64,000 bases of DNA from Poecilobothrus nobilitatus. Taxonomy: Eukaryota; Arthropoda; Insecta; Diptera; Dolichopodidae. The DNA lies in NCBI GenBank assembly GCA_947095535.1, contig OX352772.1, forward strand, positions 183,824,240 through 183,888,239, in the 5' to 3' direction. The translations under genes were made by a program, and so were the position numbers. The notes under the pieces are model-generated. The model saw only the letters and a list, made by a program, of their open reading frames with translations. It had not been told where the DNA came from and ran no database searches. The number at the start of each line of letters is the position of its first letter. The first letter of the stretch is position 1. Shown here one piece after another: positions 30,961-42,299 of this stretch.

Positions 30961-32760
30961 TTTGCAGTCTTTGAATTCGTCGACCGAAGTGCTACAAGGT
31001 CATCCAAGCAGATGGAACACTATTGTAGCCAACCGTGTGTCTGATAATCAGCGTCTTGGTCAAAATATATGGGGTCATGTTGTCAAAAGAAAATCCTGCA
31101 GATTGTGCATCTAGAGGACAACATGCTTCAGAACTGCTCTCTAACAAACTGTAATGGCATGGACAAGATTGGCTAAACAAACAAATTAATGAGTGGCTCT
31201 CAAAAGGGAATATCGTAGAAACCGACAGCGAATTGAGAGAGATGAAAACATATTGCAACATTACATCACAAAATTCAAATAACGAATTTTTGATTTCTCA
31301 TTAACAACTATTCATCATATGATAAAATAATTAGAGTAGCCAGTTACGTATTACGATTGATAAACAATATCAAAAACAGAAATGTAAGATTAACAACTCC
31401 GTATCTAACAAACCGTGAAAGGAAGATCACAGTAACCAAGATAATTAGAGTGATTCAAGAAAATGATTTTAGTGAAGAAAAGCACTATCGATTAAACGAA
31501 CAATATCAAAAAAGAGTAAATTATTGAAACTAAATCCATTTTTAGAAGATAACCGAATTTTACGAGTTGGTAGTCGTTTACAGAATACAAATTTAACTTA
31601 CAATGAAAGGTTTTGCTATAATGCTACCCGATAAATCTCGTTTTACCAAATTGCTCATTGAAAAGTTATATATGGAAACCTTACACGGTGGACCACAATT
31701 ACTCATGAGTTATCTCATACTGAAGTTTTGGGTCATCAACGCCAGGAATACAATACGATTTATTATTCATAAATGTTTGCCTTGTTACCGACAAAAAGCA
31801 AAACCACAAAGTCAATTGATTGTTGCATTACCTCCAGACCGACTCAACTTCACTCGACGTTCGCATGTTCCGGTTTATTTTACTGTCGTCCATTCGAATT
31901 AAAAATGCATAGTAAACGAAAACCACCACACAAGAAAGCTTACGTTGCACTATTCATTTGTATGGCAGTAAAAGCTATTCATTTAGAGCTAGTTACTGAT
32001 CTTACTGTAAACGGATTCATTGCTGCATATAAAAGATTTGCTGCAAGAAGAGGCAAATGCTACAAATTATACTGTGATAATGGTACAAATTTCGTCTCCG
32101 CTAGCACAGAACTCGCCAAGCACTATAATTTAATGAAACAACAACTGAGACTCGACTTGGCCTCCAATTTCGAAAATGAAGGAGTAGAATTTAAATTCAT
32201 TGTACCAGGTTCTCCACATTTTGGCGGCCTTTGGGAAGCTGGAGTTAAATCCACAAAAATGCATTTAAATGGATTATGGGAAATTCCACTTCAACATATG
32301 AGGAATTTTTAATCATTTAAACCCAAATTGAAGCTTGTTTTAATTCGAGACAGTTATGCCAAATGACTCAGAAACCTAATGATCTCAACGTGCTAACTCC
32401 TTCGCATTTTCTAACCGGAGATGTACTAATGGCACCACCTGAACCACTCTTAACAAACATAAATAGAACAAAACTAGATCGGTGGCAGTATGGGCAACGT
32501 TCAGTACAGCAATTCTGGAAGCAGTGGAAAAAGGAATATATATCTCGTGTGCAACAGCGTTCTAAATGGCTAATTAAACAAGATAATATCGCAAAACATG
32601 CTTTAGTGCTAGTATACTATGAAAACCTATCCGCTATTCGTTGGCTGTTAGGACGTGTTCTCGAAACGCATTCCGGTTCTGACAGTCTTGCATCGTTACT
32701 GTTAAAACGAAAACCGCGTTAATTAAACAACCGGTCACAAAATTGTGCGTACTACCGTTT
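30960..32760 (+). pseudogene. pol: BEL/Pao Pol C-terminal part (RNase H end, integrase), first block
   Basis: Broken frames in order: ADNPADCASRG-like region near 31090, a SSYDKIIRVASYVLR block near 31320, TLHGGPQL (zinc-binding histidines) near 31680, CLPCYRQKAKPQSQL (zinc cysteines), then the integrase core in 31773-32312 with KAIHLELVTDLTVNGF, YCDNGTNF (second Asp) and PHFGGLWEAGVKS (Glu). The tail 32363-32722 has NDLNVLTPSHFLTGD, DRWQYGQRSVQQFWKQW and RWLLGRVLETHSGSD, which together mark BEL/Pao. The first catalytic Asp, normally in a GVDxxGPF-type motif, is replaced: the frame reads GLFYCRPF. Stops and frameshifts near 31560, 31880 and 32310 kill it. Confidence 0.9.
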
Positions 32761-33047
32761 GATAAGAAAGAAATTGAACGCGATACCAACACTGATTAAA
32801 ATACAATAACAACTATCATTTGTGCTATCACCTATGTTTATGGCTAATACATCTATACTTTTACAATACTTATGTATATACCTTATAAAAATAATGCTTA
32901 CTCAAATTTTGTTATTTTCATTTTATTTTGCAACATGGACATGATGAGCTGATATGATATTCGAACTAGTGGTTGTTACAATTGTAGGTTGCAATTTAGT
33001 CATCCAGAGTAACATAACCTAAAATAATGTAATTTAAGTCTATTAGT
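32761..33047. other. BEL element 3' flank and duplication junction
   Basis: Noncoding sequence after the BEL Pol tail, shared with 37060-37305 up to GCAATTTAGTCATCCAGA. After that point the first block runs into a short unique stretch (33008-33060) and then the second gag fragment, so the tandem junction lies near 33007-33065. Confidence 0.6.
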
Positions 33048-33420
33048 TCAATTATGCATTACATTGTCAGCATAATGTAAATCTAAGCATTTCACTATTC
33101 TATCCCAATTCAAAGGGGTGTTGTATGATTCTAGTATCGTATTTGCTTCGTCCTTGATTTTGTATCTGATAGTTCTCAGGATTCCATAATATTGTGACGA
33201 GCCCCTAAGGTGATTGTAAACTCTAAGAATTTGTTCTGCATTTTTTCTCCAGGACGCATATTTCCCCACTTCTCCCGAGAATGTTTCGATCTCCTTTACG
33301 ATGTAAGGAATTTCATCTAATCCCTCAAGATTCTCGTGTGCATTTCGTTTGCATTTCTCGTCTTCTTGTTCGATATCTTCGTCTTCCTAATTTCTTTTAT
33401 TGAGCTTAAACGTGAGTTAA
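33048..33420 (-). pseudogene. gag: Gypsy gag fragment, second block
   Basis: A 73-codon minus-strand piece (33269-33048) repeats RVYNHLRGSSQYYGILRTIR and IVKCLDLHYAD with a few substitutions and then stops at the duplication junction. Upstream frames to about 33420 match 28590-28800. The 28803-28976 equivalent is missing here. It is a truncated duplicate with no independent function. Confidence 0.75.
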
Positions 33421-35250
33421 AATTTTCTGACCTTTATAGACCTTATTATTGATTTTATTAGTTCTATGCAACAATAATTTATCTAGTACCACAATAAATG
33501 ATCGTTAGACTCAATCAAACTAATTTAATTATGTAATTAATGGCTAAAAATATTATAGATAAAAATTTTAAAATTATTGTAAAATAAACTTTATTATAAT
33601 AGTAAAATAATTAGAATAATAGTTAAATATAATAATAGTTAATAATAAATCTTGAACGAAGATGCTCTCTTTCTGCACTAAATTAGAACTGTACCAGAGA
33701 TATAAGAAAAGGAAAAAGAAAAAGATTATATGTTCTTTGCTTGTTCCAGGTCTTAAAAATTTCTTACTATTTAAGATTTATTAATAACTTTTATAATGAC
33801 TATTAATAAGATTATTATTTAAAAATATTCTGAAATTCTTTTAAAATTTATTTGTTTAGAAATATTTTTTATATATTTATTTATTTGAAACTTAATTATT
33901 ACTAAAAACAAAATATTAAAATATTTATTTAAAAATTTATTTATTAAAGAAAAATCTTAAAGTATTTATTTATTTGAAAATTTATACAAAAAAAATCTTA
34001 GAATATTTATTTATTTGAAAATTTATTTATTGAAAAAGAAAAATCTTAAAATATTTATTTATTAAACGAAAAATGTTAAGATACTTATTGTAAAAAAAAA
34101 AAATTATTTATTAAAAGTAAAAATCTTAAAATATTAATTTATTTAAAAATTTATTTGTATAAAAGAAGATCTTAAATTATTTATTTGTTAAAAAAAAAAA
34201 TATTTATTTAATATTTTTTAAAATATCTTAAAATTTTATTTACTCAGAAAAACGATCTCAAAATATTTTTTCTTCTTTTCAAATTTTATGAATATTTTTA
34301 ATTATGATCAGAAAGAAAATATAATTACTTCCTTTTTATATAAAGATTTAAAAATTAATAAAATTAAAAATTAATAAAATTGGTAAAAAGTAAATTTGAT
34401 CTTACAAAAATTTTGTATTAATAATAAAATTATTTTCATAAAATAAAATATTCTAATTATTTATTAGATCAAAAAGACATTTCAAATTTTTCTTGCGACT
34501 AGGGTTTTGTAAAAGTTAGTTTTGATTATTAATACGTGGCCTTGATTTTAATGATTTTAATAATTGGATTTATTTAATTGATTCAGTTAATTGATTCAGT
34601 TTACTTAATTTGCTTTTATTTTATTTTAAATTTTTAGTAAACTAGTTTATTTATTTTAAGTTTTTAGTTATTATGTTTATTTTTTAAATATTGATTTAAT
34701 TTTAATTATTTTATTTATTTTATTTACTGATCACTTATTCTTATGTCCACACATTTGATTATTTTTCTTTTAATATTTTTTTCTGAATTGATTTTTTTAA
34801 ATAATTTATTAGTTTATTTTTAACATGAAAATTAAATTTTTTTTTTTTTTAATTGAATTGCTTCTTTATTGAATTATCTTTGATTTGCTGTGCCTAAGGC
34901 AGCCTCACCTTAGGTGTCGACGAGTAGGCTTGAATTTTGCTGTGATGTGACAAGAAAAGACAAAAAACGCAAAAAAAAAATTTTAAATTTTATTTCTTTA
35001 AAACTAATTCTCTTCTATTTCTTTATTTATTTTAGTTTTCTTCCTACAGATGGGAATATTTATCTTAATTTTCACCCTTCTTATGGGGATATTTATCTGA
35101 ATTTATCAGTAAATTATTTTTAATTTATGCAAATTTTTAGCGATTTGTTTTATTTATCAAAAAAAATTTTCACTTCTTATTTACTTTTAATAAGACAATT
35201 CAATTTTTGACGTACATAATCGTGGCAACTTGCAGTTTAATTTTACGAAC
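33421..35250. other. A+T-rich spacer, second block
   Basis: Counterpart of 28977-30960, including the CTTAAAATATTTATTTATT-like units and the CCTAAGG/CCTTAGG hairpin near 34898-34920. The 136-bp unit is present once. No gene is seen. Confidence 0.6.
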
Positions 35251-35252
35251 CA

Positions 35253-37080
35253 TTTGCAGTCTTTGAATTCATCGACCGAAGTGCTACAAGGTCATCCAAG
35301 CAGATGGAACACTATTGTAGCCAACCGTGTATCTGATAATCAGCGTCTTGGTCAAAATATATGGGGTCATGTTGTCAAAAGAAAATCCTGCAGATTGTGC
35401 ATCTAGAGGACAACATGCTTCGGAACTGCTCTCTAACAAACTGTAGTGGCATGGACAATATTGGCTAAACAAACAAATTAATGAGTGGCTCTCAAAAGGG
35501 AATATCGTAGAAACCGACAGCGAAATGAGAAAGATGAAAACATATTGCAACATTACATCACAAAATTCAAATAACGAATTTTTGATTTCTCATTAACAAC
35601 TATTCATCATATGATAAAATAATTAGAGTAGCCAGTTACGTATTACGATTGATAAACAATATCAAAAACAGAAATGTAAGATTAACAACTCCGTATCTAA
35701 CAAACCGTGAAAGGAAGATCACAGTAACCCAGATAATTAGAGTGATTCAAGAAAATGATTTTAGTGAAGAAAAGCACTATCGATTAAACGAACAATATCA
35801 AAGAAGAGTAAATTATTGAAACTAAATCCATTTTTAGAAGATAACCGAATTTCACGAGTTGGTAGTCGTTTACAGAATACAAATTTAACTTACAATGAAA
35901 GGTTTTGCTATAATGCTACCCGATAAATCTCGTTTTACCAAATTGCTCATTGAAAAGTTATATATGGAAACCTTACACGGTGGACCACAATTGGTGGACC
36001 AAATCATGAGTTATCTCATACTGAAGTTTTGGGTCATCAACGCCAGGAATACAATACGATTTATTATTCATAAATGTTTGCCTTGTTACCGACAAAAAGC
36101 AAAACCACAAAGTCAATTGATGGTTGCATTACCTCCAGACCGACTCAACTTCACTCGACGTTCGCATGTTCCTGTTTATTTTACTGTGGTCCATTCGAAT
36201 TAAAAATGCATAGTAAACGAAAACCACCACACAAGAAAGCATACGTTGTACTATTCATTTGTATGGCAGTAAAAGCTATTCATTTAGAGCTAGTTACTGA
36301 TCTTACTGTAAACGGATTCATTGCTGCATATAAAAGATTTGCTGCAAGAAGAGGCAAATGCTACAAATTATACTGTGATAATGGTACAAATTTCGTCTCC
36401 GCTAGCACAGAACTCGCCAAGCACTATAATTTAATGAAACAACAACTGAGACTCGACTTGGCCTCCAATTTCGAAAATGAAGGAGTAGAATTTAAATTCA
36501 TTGTACCAGGTTCTCCACATTTTGGCGGCCTTTGGGAAGCTGGAGTTAAATCCACAAAAATGCATTTAAATGGATTATGGGAAATTCCACTTCAACATAT
36601 GAGGAATTTTTAATCATTTTAACCCAAATTGAAGCTTGTTTTAATGAGACAGATATGCCCAATGACTCAGAAACCTAATGATCTCAACGTGCTAACTCCT
36701 TCGCATTTCTAACCGGAGATGTACTAATGGCAGCACCTGAACCACTCTTAACAAACATAAATAGAACAAAACTAGATCGGTGGCAGTATGGGCAACGTTT
36801 AGTACAGCAATTCTGGAAGCAGTGGAAAAAGGAATATATATCTCGTGTGCAACAGCGTTCTAAATGGCTAATTAAACAAGATAATATCGCAAAACATGAC
36901 TTAGTGCTAGTATACGATGAAAATCTACCCGCTGTTCGTTGGCTGTTAGGACGTGTTCTCGAAACGTATTCCGGTTCTGACAATCTTGCATCGTTACAGT
37001 TAAAACGAAAACCGCGTTAATTAAACAACCGGTTACAAAATTGTGCGTACTACCGTTTGATAACAAAGAAATTGAACGCG
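35253..37080 (+). pseudogene. pol: BEL/Pao Pol C-terminal part, second block
   Basis: Same order of motifs as 30960-32760: TLHGGPQLVDQ (slightly longer than the first copy, which lacks about 9 bases here), CLPCYRQKAKPQSQL, KAIHLELVTDLTVNGF, YCDNGTNF, PHFGGLWEAGVKS, then DRWQYGQRLVQQFWKQW and RWLLGRVLETYSGSD to the stop at 37018-37020. The first DDE Asp is missing here too: the frame reads CLFYCGPF, closer to the family GPF motif than the first copy (CRPF). Shared frameshifts show that inactivation preceded the duplication. Confidence 0.9.
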
Positions 37081-37309
37081 ATACCAACACTGATTAAAAT
37101 ACAATAACAACTATCATTTGTGCTATCACCTATGTTTATGGCTAATACATCTATACTTTTACAATACTTATGTATATACCTTATAATAATAATGCTTACT
37201 CAAATTTTGTTATTTTCATTTAATTTTCCAACATGGACATGATGAGCTGATATGATATTCGAACTAGTGGTTGTTACAATTGTAGGTTGCAATTTAGTCA
37301 TCCAGACTT

Positions 37310-38110
37310 TGTATATTTCCATTTGTAAATATTCTGATTTGTCAAAAATATTTTTTATGTCAAAATTAATTTTTATTTATTGTCAGTGGTAATATGTATA
37401 GTTTTTTTTCTTATTTATTTGAATATTATAATATGAAGGTTAATGAACTCGGGTTAAACGTTAATCATTAAACCTTTTAACTTGAGGTTATAAAAACCCA
37501 AATTTTAAAAGATATTGTAACATTCGTTCACAAAAAAACGAAAATAAAAGAAACAGTGCGTTTATGTTAAAATAAAAAAAACAGTGCGTTTTAAAGTTTA
37601 AAAACTTTTATACCAGTGCGTTTCATATAAGATTAAATTGAACGTTATTTGATTAGAAAGTTTAAAAGACGTATAGAAAAGTTTAGAAAACATATATATA
37701 TATTTTTGTAGTGCACAAAACAATATTTGTAACAAATTGTTAAACTGAGGTTTAACTAATTTAAATCAACTTATAAAATTTTATATACCACTTTTAAACT
37801 GTAAATAAAAGCTATCATAAATAAAACTACAAAGTATATTATTATCAAATAAAAATAATAAATAAACATTTAAATTGTAATTCAAATAAATAAACACAGA
37901 TAAAGGACTATAATTAAAATTTTGTTTTTGTTGTTGTTATTATTTCCCAAAACAAAAGCTGCACAGGTAGTTAAAAACAAATAAGAAGAAACTTTATGAA
38001 AGAAATGTTATTTTACAGAAAATGAATGTGCAAGACGTATCTTTCAAAAACTACGGAATGAGATAAGGTAATAAAGATACAGAAATAAAGCAAAAAGTCA
38101 AACGAGTGCC
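37310..38110. other. A+T-rich region with three CAGTGCGTT copies
   Basis: No gene is seen. The motif CAGTGCGTTT occurs at about 37553, 37591 and 37614 with variable spacing. It may be the 5' region of the Jockey element whose endonuclease starts near 38120. Confidence 0.35.
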
Positions 38111-38119
38111 ACACAAATA

Positions 38120-38520
38120 TAAAAATCTCTAATACTCTTAAAATTGCCAGGTGGAATGCCAACGGAATTTAACAACACGTCCCGGAACTTCAAATATTTT
38201 TAATAAATGAAAATATTGACATATGGCTGATTTCTGAAACGCACCTAAAAAATGGTCAAATTTAAAGATAATATCAAGCACTATGAAGAACCAAAACTAG
38301 CGAATTTCAAACAACAATTAGTATGTTGACTAAAAATAAAAACTTTAAGATAGTAACGGTAAACTGTCCGCCTAAACACTCGCTAAGTAAAGATGTTTTC
38401 TTCACCTTGTTCAAGCCACTAGGAAATAACTTGATTATAGATAGCGATCTTAAAGCCAAAAACATATATCGGGGTAACATACCGGGGCTCGAAGCTAGAT
38501 TCAACTCATCTGGTTGACCA
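38120..38520 (+). pseudogene. Jockey-type LINE endonuclease fragment
   Basis: Near 38135 the reading LKIARWNANGI and then ENIDIWLISETHL give the start of an APE endonuclease of Jockey type. At 38323-38517 an open piece has VTVNCPPKHSLSKDVFF and LGNNLIIDSDLKAKNIY, where the family normally has a GGDxNAK catalytic box; here the first Gly and Asp positions are altered. Stops and missing sequence lie between the two parts. The cognate RT is probably at 42300-43640, separated by repeats and a satellite array. Confidence 0.7.
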
Positions 38521-38800
38521 ACATATTGACCAACTACAATGTTGCGAGATGGTCATGGCTCATGTTGTACTGCTATACTAAGAAAAAATGTACGCACAGC
38601 AATTAATAAATCCATCAAGACACTTTACCGCTTTTAAAGCTAAATTGGCGTCTACTGACGAACTGTGTAATAAAATTGGTTTTATTAAACTAAATGAATT
38701 AATTATTTTGGAAAAAGCTAAAATAATTAACAAAATTGGAAACGGCATTACTAAAAGCAAACCTTTATTAAAAAAGAGAAGGAATATTCATGACTACAAT

Positions 38801-39132
38801 CAATGAATACATATACTTATTAGAATATTCAAGTAGAACAAAAAGAATTTAATTTTTGAACTGCCTTAAGAAACAAGAAAAACGAAAAATCAAAAGAAAA
38901 AAACTCGTTGTCGTTTTATTTTATCCACTGTTTTATTTTATCCATTTTAATCCACTGTTCGCTTTTCTGTGTGTACTATTGATCATTTATTATAGTATGA
39001 GTTTGCACTGTGTGCGATTTACTTTTTTTTTTGTATGTGATATTGATGTGTACATTTTATGTACAGAATTTGTTATTGTAAAAAGAGCATGATTTTCTAT
39101 TCTAATATTTTTTATAATTTTTTATCAATGAA
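38801..39132. repeat. Direct repeat copy 1 (about 330 bp)
   Basis: Starts CAATGAATACATATACTTAT and matches 39782-40090 to GAATATTTTTTATAATTTT-like sequence at its end. It includes a 20-odd-base extra segment near 38935-38955. Noncoding; family unknown. Confidence 0.85.
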
Positions 39133-39415
39133 ATAAATACTCAACTGTTGTTGTTTTTGAGGCAGTGTGTTTTAATTTAATATTCGTAATAAAGAAGATT
39201 TTTAAACTTTAATTAAATTACGAGTAGAAGAATTTGTTTAATTTTTTATTGTTGATCTATATTATTTATGAATCTATATCATATGTACATATATGTATGT
39301 ATATATTATAAGAATTTAATGTTTTGCTCGGTTTTTATAGTTTTTAATCAAATGAAGGATGTATTAAAAAAACAAACTTCCAAAAACTTCCAAAAAAAAC
39401 TTACCGTTATTTTTT

Positions 39416-39745
39416 TTATTTTTTTAAAATTTTCATCCTTTCTGCAGCTACATTTGAATAAACGACTTTTTCACTCATCCATTTGCAATTTCTTCTAATT
39501 AGAATTATTAAAACTAAATCTAAAATTTCTACTTTATGTTGATAACAGTCGTCACTTTTTTTTTCCTTTTTTTTATTATAGTTAAAATAATCTCCGTAAT
39601 AAAACTGGTTAATTTTTTTTGTCAAAAACAATTTATTTGGGAAGCTACCCATATTGCTGTATTTCTTTAAGTCCTGAGGAAGACTGTTATAAATTCTTAT
39701 TAAAGAACAAAAACTAGTGTTTTTGCCAATTCATTTCGAGGTTAC
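39416..39745 (-). pseudogene. C-terminal tail of a CR1-group LINE RT, fragment
   Basis: On the minus strand the reading IRIYNSLPQDLKKYSNMGS, followed by FPNKLFLTKKINQFYYG, matches the typical end of CR1-group ORF2 proteins (IxLYNSLPxxIKx...F). No other part of the element is present. It sits between the two direct repeats 38801-39132 and 39782-40090. Confidence 0.5.
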
Positions 39746-39781
39746 TCATGACATAATTTCTCCATATTTTTTGTATTGTAG

Positions 39782-40090
39782 CAATGAATACATATACTTA
39801 TAAGAATATTCAAGTAGAACAAAAAGAATTTAATTTTTGAACTGCCTTAAGAAACAAGAAAAACGAAAAACGAAAAGAAAAAAAACTCGTTGTCGTTTTA
39901 TTTTATTTACCCACTGTTCACTTTTCTTTGTATACTATTGTTCATTTATTATAGTATGAGTTTGTACTGTGTGCGATTTACTTTTTTTTTGCATGTGATA
40001 TTGATGTGTACATTTTATGTACAGAATTTGTTATTGTAAAAAGAGCATGCATTTCTATTCTAATATTTTTTATAATTTTATACCAATGAA
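39782..40090. repeat. Direct repeat copy 2 (about 310 bp)
   Basis: Second copy of 38801-39132, offset 981 bases, very similar. It ends just before the 147-bp satellite array begins. Confidence 0.85.
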
Positions 40091-40112
40091 GCTATCTTGA
40101 TGAAATTTATAT

Positions 40113-41870
40113 AGTAGGTTACTAATTACGAAAGGAAGGCTAAGTTCGAATTTGCACAAAATCGGTCCATGGCTTCGGATTCTGGAAGCTTCCGAATGAT
40201 ACCGTAGCAAACGAGATTATCTCCAAAACCAAGAAAGATAGAACCTTTAAATTTTGTACAATGATGTTCCTTCCCATTCGATTTATGGCTCTGAACTTTA
40301 AGAGGATTTGGTCAATGAGTTTGGATTTTGGAAGCTTCCGAACAAGCACCAGAGCAAATGAGATTATCTCCAAAACCAATAAAGATATAACTTTCAAATT
40401 TGACAGAGTGGTGTTATTTTATGTTTTATTTAAGTTCCTAAAATTTGAGAGGATTTGGTCCATGGGTTCGGATTTTGGAATCTTCCGAACGAGCCCCAGC
40501 GCAAACGAGATTATCTCCAAAACCAACAAAGATGGAACCTTTAAATTTTGCACAATGATGTTCCTTCCCGTTCGATTTATGTCTCTGAAATTTAAGAGGA
40601 TTTGGTCAATGGGTTTGGATTTTGGAAGCTCCCGAAGGAGCACCAGAGCAAATGACTATATCTCCACAACCAACAAAGATAGAACCTTTAAATTTTGCAC
40701 AATGATGTTCCTTCCCGTTCGATTTATGTCTCTGAAATTTAAGACGATTTGGTCAATGGGTTTGGATTTTGGAAGCTCCCGAACGAGCACCAGAGCAAAT
40801 GACTATATCTCCACAACCAACAAAGATAGAACCTTTATTTTTAGTACAAGAGTGTGCTGTTATTTTTCCTTTTCTATCAAATTGGAAACTGATATTTGAA
40901 AGAATTTGAACCATGGATTCGTATATTGGAAGCTTCCGAACGAGCCCCAGAGCAAACGAGATTATCTCCAAAACCAACAAAGATAGAACCTTTAAATTTT
41001 GTACAATGATGTTCCTTCCTGTTCGATTTATGTCTATGAAATTTAAGAGGATTTGGTCCATGGGTTTGGATTTTGGAAGCTTCCAAACGAGCACCAGAGC
41101 AAATGAGATTATCTCCAAAACCAACTAAGATATAATCTTTAAATTTGGCAGAATGGTGTTCTTTCATGTTTGATTTAGGTCTCTGAAATTTGAGAGGATT
41201 TGGTCCTTGGGTTCGGATTTTGGAAGCTTCCGAACGAGCCTCATAGCAAATGATATTATCTCCAAAAGCAACAAAGATATAACCCTTAAATTAGGCAGAA
41301 TGGTGTTCCTTCATGTTTGATTTATGTTTCTGAAATTTGTGAGGATTTAGTCCATGGGTTCAAATCTTGGAAGCTTCCGGACGAGCCCCAGAGCAAACGA
41401 GTATATCTCCACAACCAACAAAGATAGAACTTTTATTTTTAGTACAAAGGTGTTCTGTTATGTTTCCTTTTCTGTAAAATTGGAAACTGACATTTGAAAG
41501 AGTTTGAACCATGGGTTCGTATTTTGGATACTTCCGGACGAGCACAAGAGCAACGAGCATATCTCCAAAACCAACAAAAGTAGAACCATTAAATTTAGTA
41601 CAATGGTGTTCTGGTATGTTTTCTTTATGTTCCTGAGATGGTTTCGATGAATTGAAATGACAATTCGGGTACCTGACACACACCTCCCAAGGACTAACAA
41701 TTTTCGAAATTAATAAAAATAGAAACTTAAAATTTTTTACAAAGGTGTCAAGCATATCCCTAGAGGATGCCTCTTTTACGTTCCTGAAATTCGAGTTGAA
41801 TAAGACAGAAAAGGGAAGAAGTTCAAGCAGCTGCCAAAGAAACTTATGGATTTTCAATTTAATTCGAATT
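40113..41870. repeat. Satellite array, about 12 monomers of ~147 bp
   Basis: Using the AATGATGTT-like landmark, units fall at 40260, 40407, 40554, 40701, (about 40848), 41005, 41152, 41299, 41447, 41602 and 41742. Most spacings are exactly 147 bases; later ones are 148, 155 and 140. A conserved core reads GAGATTATCTCCAAAACCAA and GGATTTTGGAAGCTTCCGAA. Because 147 is 3 x 49, several frames stay open on both strands (for example 40261-40899 plus, 40753-41124 minus), but these are products of periodicity, not genes. Outer monomers on the right are the most diverged. Confidence 0.93.
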
Positions 41871-42061
41871 ATTCAGGTGTAGGGTATTAATAAGTCGGTT
41901 GCATCGACTTACTGTTACAGTTACTTGTTTTTATATTATAATTATTAAATAAATTAAAAAAGTAAGAAAAAAAGGTTCGCGGATGATAAAACCGATTTAA
42001 ATCATCTGAACAAAGACTGAAAAAACAAATTAGTAAGTTCAAAAATGAGTCTGTTAATATT

Positions 42062-42262
42062 TTCCTTTGTAAATTAACATCTACTCAGAGCAGCTAATGA
42101 ACAGCTACTGAGAGCTACTGAGAACTGTTAATTTACTAAGCTACTGAGCTACTGAGAGCTGTTAATTTACTAAGAAAAACTTGAAATGCAGACCTTATAA
42201 CAAACATTGATGAAGAGGAAATTCAAACCTTATAACAAACATTGACGAAGAGGAAATTCCCT
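42062..42262. repeat. Short tandem repeats before the Jockey RT fragment
   Basis: Clusters of AGCTACTGAG and CTGTTAATTTACTA occur at 42085-42175. A 35-bp direct duplication beginning CCTTATAACAAACATTGA lies at 42193 and 42228. Noncoding. Confidence 0.8.
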
Positions 42263-42299
42263 CTGTCACCTTGAAGGAACTGAAGAATAACATGAAGAT

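Noticed and set aside
38588..38806. 72-codon ORF between Jockey fragments
   Set aside because: No recognisable motif, A+T-rich, and a similar-sized open frame exists on the opposite strand.
38856..39092. Hydrophobic ORF in the direct repeat
   Set aside because: It is not kept open in the second repeat copy, and the T-rich composition explains the hydrophobic reading.
40261..41857. Long ORFs on both strands, apparent repetitive proteins
   Set aside because: They arise because the satellite period (147) is divisible by three. No start context, frame preference or end signals support a gene.
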